Positions 16,630-26,036 are shown, counted from the first letter of the stretch. The stretch: DNA of 64,000 nt from Spirosoma oryzicola (GCF_021233055.1 NZ_CP089539.1:1-64000), one strand, 5' to 3'. Notes: a model not told the origin generated them from the letters alone. Program-made: numbers and translations.

Positions 16630-17850
16630 ATGAAAAATAGATTGTTCATCGTAAGTGCCTTACTTATCGTCGCTGTTGTTTTTGGATGCGCGGTAAGTCG
16701 TCGTACTAAAAAAAGCAAGGAGAAGTCTATCGTAACCGGGGCCGATCAGCCGGATCAGTACGTACCGTATTTAACAGGGAAACGGGTCGCTATACTGGCG
16801 AATCAGACTTCCATTATCGGCAAAAAACATCTGGTTGACAGTTTGTCGGCGTTGGGCGTCAACATTGTAAAAATATTCGGTCCGGAACATGGATTTCGGG
16901 GCAAAGCCAGTGCGGGTACTTCTGTAGCGGATGAAACCGATAGTGCAACGGGCATACCCGTTATTTCTCTTTACGGTAAGAAAAATAAGCCTTCGAAGGA
17001 AGATCTTGCCAATGTGGACATCCTGGTATATGACCTCCAGGATGTAGGTTGCCGTTTTTATACGAATATCAACGCGCTGGTTCGGGTGATGGAAGCGTGT
17101 CAGGAGAACAACAAAGAGTTGATGATCCTCGACCGGCCCAATCCTAACGGCTATCTTATCGACGGCCCAATCTTGGACATGCAGTTTAAGTCGGGTATCG
17201 GTATGTTCCCAATTCCGATGGCGCACGGATTGACGGTCGCCGAATTTGCCCAGATGGCGAACGGTGAAGGATGGCTTACCAACAAGGTAAACTGTAAGCT
17301 CAAAATTGTCAAGGTTGCCAATTATGCCCATGATATGCCGTACACGCTGCCAGTTCCGCCCTCGCCAAACCTGAATACCCAACAGAGTATACTCTTGTAT
17401 CCGTCCACCTGCTTATTCGAAGGAACGTATCTGAATCACGGACGCGGTACTCATTTTCCCTTCACGGTAATCGGAAGTCCTGAATTGAAAGGCATCTATT
17501 CTTTTTCGTATACCCCGACTTCCATTAAGGGTATGGCTGAGACTCCGCTGTTTATGGATCAGGTTTGCTACGGCCTCGATTTGCGCGCCTACGACACCAG
17601 CCTGTTGCGGAAGAAAAAGCAGGTTAATCTTCAGTGGCTGATGGAACTGTATAAGGCTCACCCCCACAAAGAGAAGTTTTTTGATTCAAAGCTAAGCAAG
17701 GAAATGGGCGTGATTGAAAGGCTGGTGGGCAACGGTTTGTTTCGCAAGCAGATCATGGAAGGAAAATCCGAGAAGGAAATTCGGGCAAGCTGGGAGCCCG
17801 GTCTAAGCGCGTACAAGAAGATGCGGGAGAAGTATTTGCTTTATCGTTAA
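16630..17850 (+). CDS. namZ: DUF1343 lipoprotein, exo-beta-N-acetylmuramidase NamZ-like
   Basis: NamZ enzymes (GH171) remove terminal N-acetylmuramic acid from peptidoglycan fragments, serving wall recycling. The fold signature is strong: YLTGKRVAILANQTS, FGPEHGFRGKASAG with the conserved Glu proposed as catalytic, YDLQDVGCRFYTNI, MILDRPNPNG, PIPMAHGLTVAEFA and LYPSTCLFEGTYLNHGRG. The start at 16630 gives MKNRLFIVSALLIVAVVFGC, a lipoprotein signal; an upstream in-frame ATG at 16543 gives an implausible 29-residue prefix. The mature enzyme is probably anchored in the envelope. It follows the exported epimerase, so the two may both act on cell-wall or glycan sugars, but a terminator separates them. 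Confidence 0.9.
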   Translation: MKNRLFIVSALLIVAVVFGCAVSRRTKKSKEKSIVTGADQPDQYVPYLTGKRVAILANQTSIIGKKHLVDSLSALGVNIVKIFGPEHGFRGKASAGTSVADETDSATGIPVISLYGKKNKPSKEDLANVDILVYDLQDVGCRFYTNINALVRVMEACQENNKELMILDRPNPNGYLIDGPILDMQFKSGIGMFPIPMAHGLTVAEFAQMANGEGWLTNKVNCKLKIVKVANYAHDMPYTLPVPPSPNLNTQQSILLYPSTCLFEGTYLNHGRGTHFPFTVIGSPELKGIYSFSYTPTSIKGMAETPLFMDQVCYGLDLRAYDTSLLRKKKQVNLQWLMELYKAHPHKEKFFDSKLSKEMGVIERLVGNGLFRKQIMEGKSEKEIRASWEPGLSAYKKMREKYLLYR

Positions 17851-17871
17851 TCCATACGCTTTCACTCAACA

Positions 17872-17921
17872 TTGTTAACGGTAGTAGTTGCTGATCTTAC
17901 TCGCATAACTACCGTTAACAA
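17872..17921. terminator. Bidirectional terminator between convergent genes
   Basis: Arms TTGTTAACGGTAGT (17872-17885) and its complement (17908-17921) form a 14-bp stem with a 22-base loop. It lies between the NamZ gene and the converging MDR oxidoreductase gene. Confidence 0.6.
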
Positions 17922-17935
17922 AGCGAGTACGGGCG

Positions 17936-18874
17936 CTAGGTGATTTCAAGAGTAATTTTCCCCACAAAATCATCAGTTTCCAGCATCTGATGCGCCGGGC
18001 CGACTTGTTCCAGCGGAAACGTCTGCGCGATAAGCGGACGAAGTTTTCCGGATTCTACCAGATCTTTGACGTGCATCAGATCGGGAGCATTCGCACTGAC
18101 AATCACGAGCTTCATGCGTGGTTTTGCCAAATCGATTAGCGACGAGACCGCACTGGCAAAATCGGTTGCGTCGGGTTTTGTGGTTACCAACAAACCGTCA
18201 GGGGTTAAGCTGTCTTCCACGTCCGAAAGGGTAAGTTTGCTAGCCGCATCAAAAATAAGCGCGTAACGGTTGTCTTTCGGGATGGGCTCCGTTTCGTAAT
18301 TAATTACCTGATCACAGCCTAGCTCACGTGCGGTTTCTGCATGATCACCCTGGCACGTTCCCCTTACTGTAGCGCCCAAACTTTTGGCAATCTGAACGGC
18401 AGCTACGCCAACGCCACCCGTACAACCATTGATCAATATCTGATCGCCTGACTTTAACTTACCTTCTTTCAGTAAACCTTGCCAGGCAGTCAGGGCGGTT
18501 GTCGGTAAACTCGCGGCTTCCGTGAAGCTAATAGTTTCAGGCTTTAAAGCCGCCACATCAGCATCTACAGCCACCAGTTCGGCATACGTATGACCCGCCA
18601 TCGGGCTCTTGCACCCGAACACCTCGTCACCTGCTTTGAAGCGGCTGCTTCGCGACTCAACGACTGTACCCGCGAAATCGCAGCCGATAATTTGCTCACC
18701 GAACAGACCGGAAACTAATCGCATCTTTCCTTGACGTACAAGTACATCGACTGGGTTTACGGAAGAAGCACGGTTTCGAATCAGGATTTGTCCGTCTTCG
18801 ATGGTGGGTGCGTCAACTTCTTTAATTTTAAATTCGCTGGGGTCGCCATAGTGTTCGAGAACGGCTGCTTTCAT
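17936..18874 (-). CDS. MDR-family NAD(P)H:quinone oxidoreductase-like protein
   Basis: Zinc-independent medium-chain dehydrogenase/reductase that probably reduces quinones or enals with NADPH in the cytoplasm. The GroES-like N-terminal half includes RNRASSVNPVDVLVRQG (about 33-49). The Rossmann half has NGCTGGVGVAAVQIAKSLGA (about 145-164), the quinone-oxidoreductase nucleotide-binding motif. The C-terminus PLEQVGPAHQMLETDDFVGK is family-typical. The length is 312 residues. It starts 57 bases after the aldehyde oxidoreductase large subunit gene on the same strand, so it may be the last gene of that operon and share its aldehyde or quinone detoxification theme (inference). Confidence 0.9.
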   Translation of the reverse strand: MKAAVLEHYGDPSEFKIKEVDAPTIEDGQILIRNRASSVNPVDVLVRQGKMRLVSGLFGEQIIGCDFAGTVVESRSSRFKAGDEVFGCKSPMAGHTYAELVAVDADVAALKPETISFTEAASLPTTALTAWQGLLKEGKLKSGDQILINGCTGGVGVAAVQIAKSLGATVRGTCQGDHAETARELGCDQVINYETEPIPKDNRYALIFDAASKLTLSDVEDSLTPDGLLVTTKPDATDFASAVSSLIDLAKPRMKLVIVSANAPDLMHVKDLVESGKLRPLIAQTFPLEQVGPAHQMLETDDFVGKITLEIT

Positions 18875-18931
18875 GATGATTTCGGGTTTGTTTCGTTGAG
18901 CCTGATTTATTCGGGTTCTAATTGTTCGCTC

Positions 18932-21154
18932 TTACAGCAGTTTATCCGGAGTAATGGGTAACTCACGGATGCGTTTGCCCGTAGCATGGTAGACCGCATT
19001 GGCGATGGCCGCTGCCAGCCCAATCATACCGATTTCGCCCAGTCCTTTAGCGCCCATCGGGTCAATAATAGGATCGGGTTTGTCGATGAGAATAACGTCG
19101 ATATCCGGTGTGTCAGCGCAAACGGGGACGTGGTATTCAGCCAGATCCTTGTTCATATACCGACCGTAGCGGTGATCCATGACGCCATCTTCCATCAGGG
19201 CCATGCCGAGACCCCAGATGACCGAGCCAAGTACCTGGCTCCGAGCAGTTTTATGGTTCATGACCCGTCCCGCATCAACCGCCGAAACCACGCGTGTTAC
19301 CTTCACCATACCGGTTGCCGGATGCACATGTACTTCCACGAAGTTGGCACAGAACGATTTACCCGAAAATTTTTCGACCTCCGGGCCGCTTTTCGCTTCC
19401 TGCTGGACTTCCAGTTCGGGTAATTTGTTTTGCTTGAGAACGTCTATGTACGACACATGGGCCGAGCCATTTTTCAAACGAATTGTCGTGCCCTCGAACA
19501 CCAGATTACTTTCAGCCGCTTTATACAAGGCTGTTCCTTCTTTATTGACCGCCAACTGGGCCAGTCGCTGTTTCAACGCTACACACACGTCATGCACCGC
19601 CGAACCAACCGAAATCACCGTGTGAGATCCGAACTGGGGTGGTGCCTGTGGAAACATTGAATTGCCCAGCTCGACTTTTATTTTTTCGGAAGCTATTCCG
19701 GTCAAGTCCGAGGCAATCTGGTTCAGAACCGTGTACGTACCGGGTCCTGTGTCGGCACTTCCTGTCTGAATCGTCAGCGTACCATCCGCTTTTAATTTTG
19801 CACGAGCGGATGCCGGACTGCGCTCCGATTTATATATCCCCGAACTCATTCCCTGTCCGACCAGCAATTCACCCGATCGCATAGAGCCCGGTAGCGGGTT
19901 ACGCTTACTCCACCCGAACCGTTCGGCTCCTCGCTCGTAACATTCTTTCTGAAACTTGCTCGACCAAGGCTTGTTCTTTTCGGGGTCTACCTCGGCGTAG
20001 TTTTTCAGTCGCAGGGCAATAGGGTCCATGGTCAGCGCGTAGGCGAGTTCGTCCATCGCCGATTCCAACGCAAATGAACCGCTGGTTTCGCCGGGGCCGC
20101 GCGTCCAGCAGGGTGTACTTACATCGAGCGGTACAAGCCGGTACGTTGCCGTAAGATTCGGACACCGGTAGGAAGATTTGGTTGGGTGCAAAATACGTTC
20201 CGTAAATTGCTCGTAACTCGACGTTAAGCCATACGCTTCGTGGGTAATGCCAATTAGCGTTCCATCGGCTGCGGCTCCGATCCCCACCTTCTGAATGGAT
20301 CGGGGCCGGTAGCCAACCATATTAAACTGTTGATCGCGTTTTAACGAAACCTTTACCGGACGGCCTATCTTTTTAGCACCTAAGATAGCCGCCATTTCCT
20401 GCGGCCAGATGCGCGACGAACTCCCGAAAGCTCCACCCACAAAAGGCGAATGAAGTTGAATATTTTCTTCCTTCAGGTTAAAGGCTTTCATCAAATCTTT
20501 CTGCGCCAGCTTGACGCCCTGTGATTTGTTGTAAACGGTGAGTTTGTCGTCACCTTCCCACACGGCTGTGGCGGCATGGGGCTCCATCGGGTTATGGACG
20601 TGAACGGGGGTGTGGTATGTTTGTTCAATCGTAACCGGCGCGGTTTTGTAGGCGTCTTTAGCTCCCCGCGAGTAATCGTCCGGGCGTTCGGGTTTAATCG
20701 CTTTGGCCAGGTTATTTTTGGTGCTGGTCTCGTGTGGCTGTTCCTGATAGTGTACCTGCACCAGTGAAGCCGCGTGGGTAGCCCGCTCAAACGTGTCAGC
20801 GATAGCGAGCGCAACCGGCTGATTGTTGAAGTAAATGCGGTCGTCGTAGAAAACACGAAACTCCTGCCCGAACACCCTCGACTGAGAATTATCGGTTCCG
20901 GCTTCATAACCGGACACTTTAGGCGCATTTTTGTACGTCATAATGGCCAGCACACCCGGCGCTTTTTCGGCTGCCTGCGTATCAATACGGGTAATACGAC
21001 CTTTAGCAATTGTGCTGGTTACCAGTACTCCGTAGGTGACATTCGGTAAATTATATTCAGCCGCGTATTTGGCGCCACCCGTTACTTTTAGCTGACCATC
21101 TACCCGGTTTAATGGATTGCCAATTGATACTTTGTCAAATGCTGTCTCGTCCAT
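18932..21154 (-). CDS. paoC: Aldehyde oxidoreductase, molybdenum cofactor subunit (PaoC-like)
   Basis: Large catalytic subunit of a xanthine-oxidase-family enzyme that oxidises aldehydes to acids. The N-terminal a/b hammerhead domain (about 10-120) includes GGAKYAAEYNLPNVTYGVLV. The Moco-binding part includes HNPMEPHAATAVWEG, SPFVGGAFGSSSRIWPQEM and RGPGETSGSFALESAMDELA. The active-site base is the Glu in AKGLGEIGMIGLAAAIANAV near the C-terminus. Length (740 residues) fits E. coli PaoC. The start lies 8 bases after the FAD subunit stop. A periplasmic location is inferred from the Tat-like leader on the small subunit. No PaoD-type cofactor chaperone is found nearby. Confidence 0.93.
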   Translation of the reverse strand: MDETAFDKVSIGNPLNRVDGQLKVTGGAKYAAEYNLPNVTYGVLVTSTIAKGRITRIDTQAAEKAPGVLAIMTYKNAPKVSGYEAGTDNSQSRVFGQEFRVFYDDRIYFNNQPVALAIADTFERATHAASLVQVHYQEQPHETSTKNNLAKAIKPERPDDYSRGAKDAYKTAPVTIEQTYHTPVHVHNPMEPHAATAVWEGDDKLTVYNKSQGVKLAQKDLMKAFNLKEENIQLHSPFVGGAFGSSSRIWPQEMAAILGAKKIGRPVKVSLKRDQQFNMVGYRPRSIQKVGIGAAADGTLIGITHEAYGLTSSYEQFTERILHPTKSSYRCPNLTATYRLVPLDVSTPCWTRGPGETSGSFALESAMDELAYALTMDPIALRLKNYAEVDPEKNKPWSSKFQKECYERGAERFGWSKRNPLPGSMRSGELLVGQGMSSGIYKSERSPASARAKLKADGTLTIQTGSADTGPGTYTVLNQIASDLTGIASEKIKVELGNSMFPQAPPQFGSHTVISVGSAVHDVCVALKQRLAQLAVNKEGTALYKAAESNLVFEGTTIRLKNGSAHVSYIDVLKQNKLPELEVQQEAKSGPEVEKFSGKSFCANFVEVHVHPATGMVKVTRVVSAVDAGRVMNHKTARSQVLGSVIWGLGMALMEDGVMDHRYGRYMNKDLAEYHVPVCADTPDIDVILIDKPDPIIDPMGAKGLGEIGMIGLAAAIANAVYHATGKRIRELPITPDKLL

Positions 21155-21162
21155 AATTGATC

Positions 21163-22167
21163 TCAGCCTAAACCGGCGGCTGTTTTTAAGGCCTCTATGA
21201 TAGCTTTAGGGGCCATCTTTACTTTAAAAGCGTTGTGTTCGTAAGCTTTGGCACCCTGCATGGCAATTGTTGCCGCCTGCTCAAACGTAGCCGTAGTAGC
21301 GGGTTTTCCTTGCAGCGCTTTTTCCGCTTCGGTTAGCCGCCAGGGTTTATGAGCCACCCCACCCATTGCCAGCCGGGCTTCCTGAATCGTTGATCCGTTC
21401 AGGTCAAGGGCAGCGGCCACCGACACCAGCGCAAAGGCGTATGAATTTCGGTCGCGGACCTTCAAGTAATGTACATGCTTAGCAAACGCATTATTCGGAA
21501 TGTCAACGGCCACGATCAATTCACCACGATCCAGATTCGTATCAATTTGCGGTGTATCGCCCGGAAGACGGTGAAAATCAGTGAACGGAATCCGCCGGTC
21601 ACCCTTCGGGCCGGATACAAGCACTGTTGCGTCTAAGGCCGCCAGCGCGACGCACATGTCGCTGGGGTGAACGGCGATACAGGAAGAAGTACGCCCCGTC
21701 AACGCGGTTTCGGTGCCCCAGATGGCGTGTATCCGGTTATACCCTTCCAACGCGCCACAGCCAGAGCCGGGTTGTCGCTTGTTGCAGGGCATAGCTGTAT
21801 CATAGAAGTAATAGCAGCGGGTGCGTTGCAGCATATTACCGCCTACGGTAGCCATATTTCTAATTTGCGCCGATGCTCCTGCGTTGAGCGCCTGTGCCAG
21901 TAACGGTTGTTTTTCCAGTACCAGTTTACTGTCGGCCACCTCGCTGTTTAACGCCAGCGCCCCAATTCGAAGCGTGTTCCCTTGTTGCTCAATGGTTCGA
22001 AGCGTCAGATTATTAATATCGACAAGCGTTTTTGGAGCCGCTATTCCATGCTTCATCAGGTCGATGAGGTTTGTACCGCCCGCAATGAACTGAGCCGTCG
22101 GTTCTTTGACCAGTGCATCAATGCTGGCCTTTGGTGTGGCAGGCTGCGTGTATTGAAAGTTGTTCAT
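21163..22167 (-). CDS. paoB: Aldehyde oxidoreductase, FAD subunit with FeS site (PaoB-like)
   Basis: Medium subunit that carries FAD and passes electrons from the FeS clusters to an acceptor. The FAD-binding PCMH domain shows FIAGGTNLIDLMKHG (about 33-47) and QIRNMATVGGNMLQRTRC (about 100-118). The inserted cysteines RTRCYYFYDTAMPCNKRQPGSGC are the hallmark of PaoB-type subunits that hold an extra [4Fe-4S] cluster. A CO dehydrogenase-like C-terminal domain (about 225-330) follows. The gene overlaps the small subunit gene by 4 bases, implying coupled translation. Confidence 0.93.
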   Translation of the reverse strand: MNNFQYTQPATPKASIDALVKEPTAQFIAGGTNLIDLMKHGIAAPKTLVDINNLTLRTIEQQGNTLRIGALALNSEVADSKLVLEKQPLLAQALNAGASAQIRNMATVGGNMLQRTRCYYFYDTAMPCNKRQPGSGCGALEGYNRIHAIWGTETALTGRTSSCIAVHPSDMCVALAALDATVLVSGPKGDRRIPFTDFHRLPGDTPQIDTNLDRGELIVAVDIPNNAFAKHVHYLKVRDRNSYAFALVSVAAALDLNGSTIQEARLAMGGVAHKPWRLTEAEKALQGKPATTATFEQAATIAMQGAKAYEHNAFKVKMAPKAIIEALKTAAGLG

Positions 22168-22817
22168 ACTTTTTGACCCCCCTGTTTAACTTCCTTAACA
22201 GCCTCGACGATACCCTCATACGCGCCACAGCGACAGATATTGCCACTCATGTATTCCTTGATTTCGGCATCTGAATTCGCGTGTCCTTCCCGAATACACC
22301 CCACCGCCGACATGATCTGGCCGGGCGTGCAATACCCACACTGAAAACCATCGTGTTTGATAAAGGCCGCTTGCATGGGATGCAAATGCGCCGATCCACT
22401 GGCCTCGGCTTTGGCTAATCCTTCAATCGTGGTAATCTTTTTTCCGTTTTGCATGACCGCAAAGCTCAGACAGGCTAGCGCCCGTATGCCGTTGATGTGT
22501 ACCGTACAGGCTCCGCATTGTCCGTAATCGCAGCCTTTCTTCGTGCCAGTCAGATCGAGTTGTTCGCGCAGTAGGTCCAGGAGCGTCACGCGTGGTTCGA
22601 CGTGTAGTGTACGCGAAGTACCATTGATGTCAATGTGTATCGATACTGTATCGGCCTGGGGAGGATTGAGTCCATTCATTTCGGCAGCGTTTACTAAAGA
22701 GGAAGGAGATAACGCATAAGCCGTTAGTAACGAAGAGTGTTTCAAAAAGTCACGGCGTGTTTCCTGAGAATGCCCTTCTTCGTTATCAATCGGTGAATCG
22801 GGTGGTCTGTTTTCCAT
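22164..22817 (-). CDS. paoA: Aldehyde oxidoreductase, [2Fe-2S] subunit with Tat-like leader (PaoA-like)
   Basis: Small electron-transfer subunit. The leader contains a twin-arginine sequence ETRRDFLKHSSLLTAYALS (about 20-38), which would export the folded complex. The plant-type cluster is CDYGQCGACTVHINGIRALAC (cysteines spaced 4-2-long), and the second cluster is CGYCTPGQIMSA plus NICRCGAYEG. Length (217 residues) matches PaoA. It is the first gene of the minus-strand operon paoA-paoB-paoC. The upstream region ends in a long hairpin belonging to the peptidase gene beyond. Confidence 0.93.
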   Translation of the reverse strand: MENRPPDSPIDNEEGHSQETRRDFLKHSSLLTAYALSPSSLVNAAEMNGLNPPQADTVSIHIDINGTSRTLHVEPRVTLLDLLREQLDLTGTKKGCDYGQCGACTVHINGIRALACLSFAVMQNGKKITTIEGLAKAEASGSAHLHPMQAAFIKHDGFQCGYCTPGQIMSAVGCIREGHANSDAEIKEYMSGNICRCGAYEGIVEAVKEVKQGGQKV

Positions 22818-22922
22818 ACTGGCTAACGTTTATTCATAAAGCACAAAGTGCCTATGCAGGTTTAGCCTGACAGCGAAATGTTATTGTACAGATCGACTAA
22901 ATCGACTTACCGTCTTTTTCAA

Positions 22923-22982
22923 AAAACGGCAAGCGCTGTTCAGTAAGCATCTAGATACTTACTGAACAGCGCTTGCCGTTTT
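22923..22982. terminator. Long perfect hairpin (25-bp stem)
   Basis: Arms 22923-22947 and 22958-22982 match perfectly; the 10-base loop contains the palindrome ATCTAGAT. It lies 25 bases downstream of the DPP-IV stop and 105 bases upstream of paoA. It has A-runs and T-runs at both edges, suiting a terminator on the minus strand. Confidence 0.75.
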
Positions 22983-23006
22983 GGACCTGAATCGATTTGC
23001 TTTACA

Positions 23007-25340
23007 TTATCGAGTGCGTGGATCTGGCTTCGTTTCCACCTGGAATTCGTGCGGTGGTTCCGCGCCCTGAAGGTATTTTACAAAATAATCCCACCGCCGA
23101 CGCATCATGTAGGGAGTATAGCTTCCAAAACCGTGGGCACTGTTTGGAAAAATCACCAGGTCATAATCCTTGTTGGCTTTTTCAAGTGCCTCAACAACCA
23201 ATAATGTATTGTAAGGCGGCACGTTGTCGTCCATCATCCCGTGGGCCAGCATTAGTTTACCCTTTAGATTTTTGGCGTAGTTCTGGTTTGCCTGTGCTTC
23301 ATAATCGACAGCAGACGTTAACCCGTTGTAGCGTTCGCCCCAATCGTCCTCGTAGTTCCGATTGTCGTGGTTGCCCGATTCAGAAATACCTACTTTAAAG
23401 AAATCGGGGTAGCGAAACATGGCTGTGGCCGTGGCAAACCCCCCACCCGAATGACCCCAGATACCAACCCGGCTGGTATCGATGTAAGCATACTTCTGAG
23501 CGAGTTGCTGAATGCCGGTAATCTGGTCGGTTAATGTATTGGTCGACATGTTGCCATAGCTCATGTCGTGAAAACTTTTTGAGCGCAACGGATTGCTGGT
23601 GCCTTCGATTTCGACAACGATAAAGCCAAGCTCGGCCAGTGCCTGATTGTCTTTTCGGGCCGCCGAAAACGACCAGTTTCCTACACTACCACCTTGTGGA
23701 CCGGGGTAGATGTAATCGACAACGGGGTACTTCTTCGCGGGGTCGAGACGGGTCGGTTTGTACATTAGGCCATACAGGTCGGTTTTGCCATCGTATGCTT
23801 TCACTGTAATGGGAACGGGCGGTTGCCAGCCAGTAGCCGTCAATCGGGAAACATCCGTTTTTTCCAGATTTGTAATCAGCTTACCGTCCATGTTTCGCAG
23901 CACGACAGTAGGAGGGACGTCCGGTTTGGAATAGCTATCAACGAAATAGCTACCCGATGGCGAAATACTGACCTGATGATTTCCTTCTTCGGGGGTCAGA
24001 ACGGCGAAGTTTTTTCCGTCAAAACCGATTTTGCAGAGTTGGCCGAAATAAGGATTAATGGCTTGCCGTCCGTTTGCTATGAAATACAGCAACCGTTTTT
24101 TCTCATCGACCTTCAACAGCCGGGTAACCAGCCAGTCGCCCTTCGTAATCTGGTTTTTTAGCTTGCCCGTTGCCGCGTCGTACAGATAAAGGTGTCCCCA
24201 GTTGTCGCGTTCGGAGAACCAGATAAACTCGTTTGACTTGTCCAGATAACGCCAGTTGATGGCTCCCCAACCGGATTCATACTGCGTAGGAACTGTTTCT
24301 TCGAAAATCTCCCGGACAGAGCCCGTTGCCGCATCGGCCAACCGAATTTTTTCCTGCTTGTGATCGCGTGACGTAGACACAAACGCCAGTTTCGACGCAT
24401 CGTCAGTCCAGTTCACATCGTCGAACGTGCCGCTGCTGGCGATGTCGTCGCTTAGGGTTGCCCGGTGGGGGTCTGCCGGAATCTGCAACTGAATTACTTT
24501 GGGATTATCGACCTCAATGATAACGCGCTGGATCGTGGCAATATCCTTATCACCCGGTAGCGGGTACTTCCATTGCTTGAGCGTTGGCTTTCCTACGTTG
24601 GTCGTTACCAGATACATGTCACTCACCTGACGCTGATCCTGCTTGAACGTAGCGATCTTTTTCGAATCGGGCGACCACGCCAGAATTGCTCTGTCGCTCG
24701 ATTTCCAGCCGGCGTTGTCGGTTGCGTAGCCGAAATCCTTAACACCGTCGGTTGTCAACTGGGTTTGTGTACCGGTTTGCACATCGCGAACCCATAAATT
24801 GTACTCCTTGATGTAAGCCGCCCGCTTTTTGTCCGGCGATAGCACTTCGATACCCGTTCCGCCCCGGCGTCTCCCGGCGTCGTTGTCAGGCTGGGTTTTT
24901 TGGGGTGCCGAGTCGGCTGTAAGTTGGTAGGTCTTTAGATCACAGAGCCACGGCTTGCCGTCGGCCTGGAACGAAACAGATTTACCATCGGGCGAAAAAC
25001 TGATGCTTTGAAAAGGCAGCATGGCCGCTTCGTACGTCTTACCCGTTGCCTTCGACAAGGCATCGGCCAGTTTTTGGTGATCGAACGCGGCTGAACGCGT
25101 TCCCTTAGCAGGATCGACCAGGATAAACTCGCTTCCTTTGGCCGTCAGATCCCGGTACCAAAACCGATCTCCGGCAAACCAGTTGGGCCGCACACTACCA
25201 TGATCAACTAGTTGCTCGGCGTTGGATGATAGAAAGCGTTGGGCCTGCTGGTAATCCGTAGTGGTTAATTGGGGACGTTGCTGCGCCTGCGCTGAGGCAA
25301 ATAGCAGAAACGGTATACCGGTAAGCAAAAACTTATTCAT
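23007..25340 (-). CDS. Dipeptidyl peptidase IV-like S9 serine peptidase, exported
   Basis: Removes N-terminal dipeptides, typically X-Pro, from peptides in the periplasm. The start at 25340 gives the signal peptide MNKFLLTGIPFLLFASAQAQ; the frame is open far upstream, but that stretch has no protein-like features. A beta-propeller domain (about 100-480) precedes the alpha/beta hydrolase domain. The nucleophile is the Ser of GIWGHSGGGFATA, the acid lies in HGMMDDNVPPYNT and the His is in NSAHGFGSY. It is 777 residues long, matching bacterial DPP-IV. A TATTTTTG -7 box lies about 65 bases upstream of the ATG. A divergent small gene starts 251 bases away. Confidence 0.94.
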   Translation of the reverse strand: MNKFLLTGIPFLLFASAQAQQRPQLTTTDYQQAQRFLSSNAEQLVDHGSVRPNWFAGDRFWYRDLTAKGSEFILVDPAKGTRSAAFDHQKLADALSKATGKTYEAAMLPFQSISFSPDGKSVSFQADGKPWLCDLKTYQLTADSAPQKTQPDNDAGRRRGGTGIEVLSPDKKRAAYIKEYNLWVRDVQTGTQTQLTTDGVKDFGYATDNAGWKSSDRAILAWSPDSKKIATFKQDQRQVSDMYLVTTNVGKPTLKQWKYPLPGDKDIATIQRVIIEVDNPKVIQLQIPADPHRATLSDDIASSGTFDDVNWTDDASKLAFVSTSRDHKQEKIRLADAATGSVREIFEETVPTQYESGWGAINWRYLDKSNEFIWFSERDNWGHLYLYDAATGKLKNQITKGDWLVTRLLKVDEKKRLLYFIANGRQAINPYFGQLCKIGFDGKNFAVLTPEEGNHQVSISPSGSYFVDSYSKPDVPPTVVLRNMDGKLITNLEKTDVSRLTATGWQPPVPITVKAYDGKTDLYGLMYKPTRLDPAKKYPVVDYIYPGPQGGSVGNWSFSAARKDNQALAELGFIVVEIEGTSNPLRSKSFHDMSYGNMSTNTLTDQITGIQQLAQKYAYIDTSRVGIWGHSGGGFATATAMFRYPDFFKVGISESGNHDNRNYEDDWGERYNGLTSAVDYEAQANQNYAKNLKGKLMLAHGMMDDNVPPYNTLLVVEALEKANKDYDLVIFPNSAHGFGSYTPYMMRRRWDYFVKYLQGAEPPHEFQVETKPDPRTR

Positions 25341-25403
25341 GGTTGATGAGGAAAATGACGACAGACGCGCAGAGCGTCCCCGCACGTTAAAACAAGTAAG
25401 CAA

Positions 25404-25411
25404 CAAAAATA
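25404..25411 (-). promoter_or_regulatory. Candidate Bacteroidota -7 box for the DPP-IV gene
   Basis: On the minus strand this reads TATTTTTG, a full match to TAnnTTTG, 64-71 bases upstream of the peptidase ATG. The -33 element is not clear. Confidence 0.4.
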
Positions 25412-25591
25412 AGCTAAGCCTTTTATAAACGGTCAGTGTTGGAGCGCTATGGCAAAATATTGTAGCCCATTTGTGCGAAAGATAAGAATCGCATAGGGTA
25501 TAACAGCAGGCTACTTTTACGAAAAGTATCGCTCTGTCGTATAATTCAGGAGCGTTTCGGAACAGGGTGGTAAAAATCAGGTTGTAACCGT

Positions 25592-25861
25592 ATGAATGAA
25601 CAACCTTCTGGCCGACAGTGGAAAACCCTCGAAATAGCCGTTGATCAATTCCGGCAACGAATGGAACGGATCGCTGGTAGTAGCTCTGGAAAGGGTTCGG
25701 TTTATTCTCGGCTGGCTTTGATTCATCAGGCAGCAAAAGCCTATGCGGTAGAAACAGCGCCAGCAAGCATAACCGTTGAGATCGAAGAAATTACCAATCC
25801 TCCGTTGTACGAGGAGGACTTAAGCGATGACCCCGTCGTGATTCAGTTTAGCTATTGGTGA
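25592..25861 (+). CDS. Small soluble protein, unknown function
   Basis: No family recognised. The 89-residue protein has an amphipathic helical N-terminal half (WKTLEIAVDQFRQRMERIAG), a Ser/Gly turn and an acidic C-terminal half with beta-like segments (ITVEIEEITN; DPVVIQFSYW). There is no signal peptide or membrane segment. A strong convergent terminator 43 bases past the stop supports a transcribed gene. It is divergent from the DPP-IV gene. Confidence 0.6.
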   Translation: MNEQPSGRQWKTLEIAVDQFRQRMERIAGSSSGKGSVYSRLALIHQAAKAYAVETAPASITVEIEEITNPPLYEEDLSDDPVVIQFSYW

Positions 25862-25904
25862 TTGAATTTCTTTGCAAAACCGGTACTGCTTGATACGCAA
25901 AAGA

Positions 25905-25962
25905 TCCTCTTCGTCTTTGTGAGGTCAGGTTCTTAAATCTGGCCTCACAAAGACGAAGAGGA
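25905..25962. terminator. Long convergent terminator hairpin (24-bp stem)
   Basis: Arms 25905-25928 and 25939-25962 pair with one G-T type mismatch and a 10-base loop. It stands between the small plus-strand gene and the converging SDR gene. Confidence 0.75.
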
Positions 25963-26036
25963 CTACAACTCTTCAATGGTTACATGAAAAGCGCTTCAAT
26001 CTACTTACTCATAGCTATTGTTTAACGCTACCCAGA

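Noticed and set aside
25341..25766. N-terminal extension of the DPP-IV reading frame by 142 codons
   Set aside because: The signal peptide begins at 25340 with a -7 box just upstream; the extension has no domain and overlaps the promoter region.
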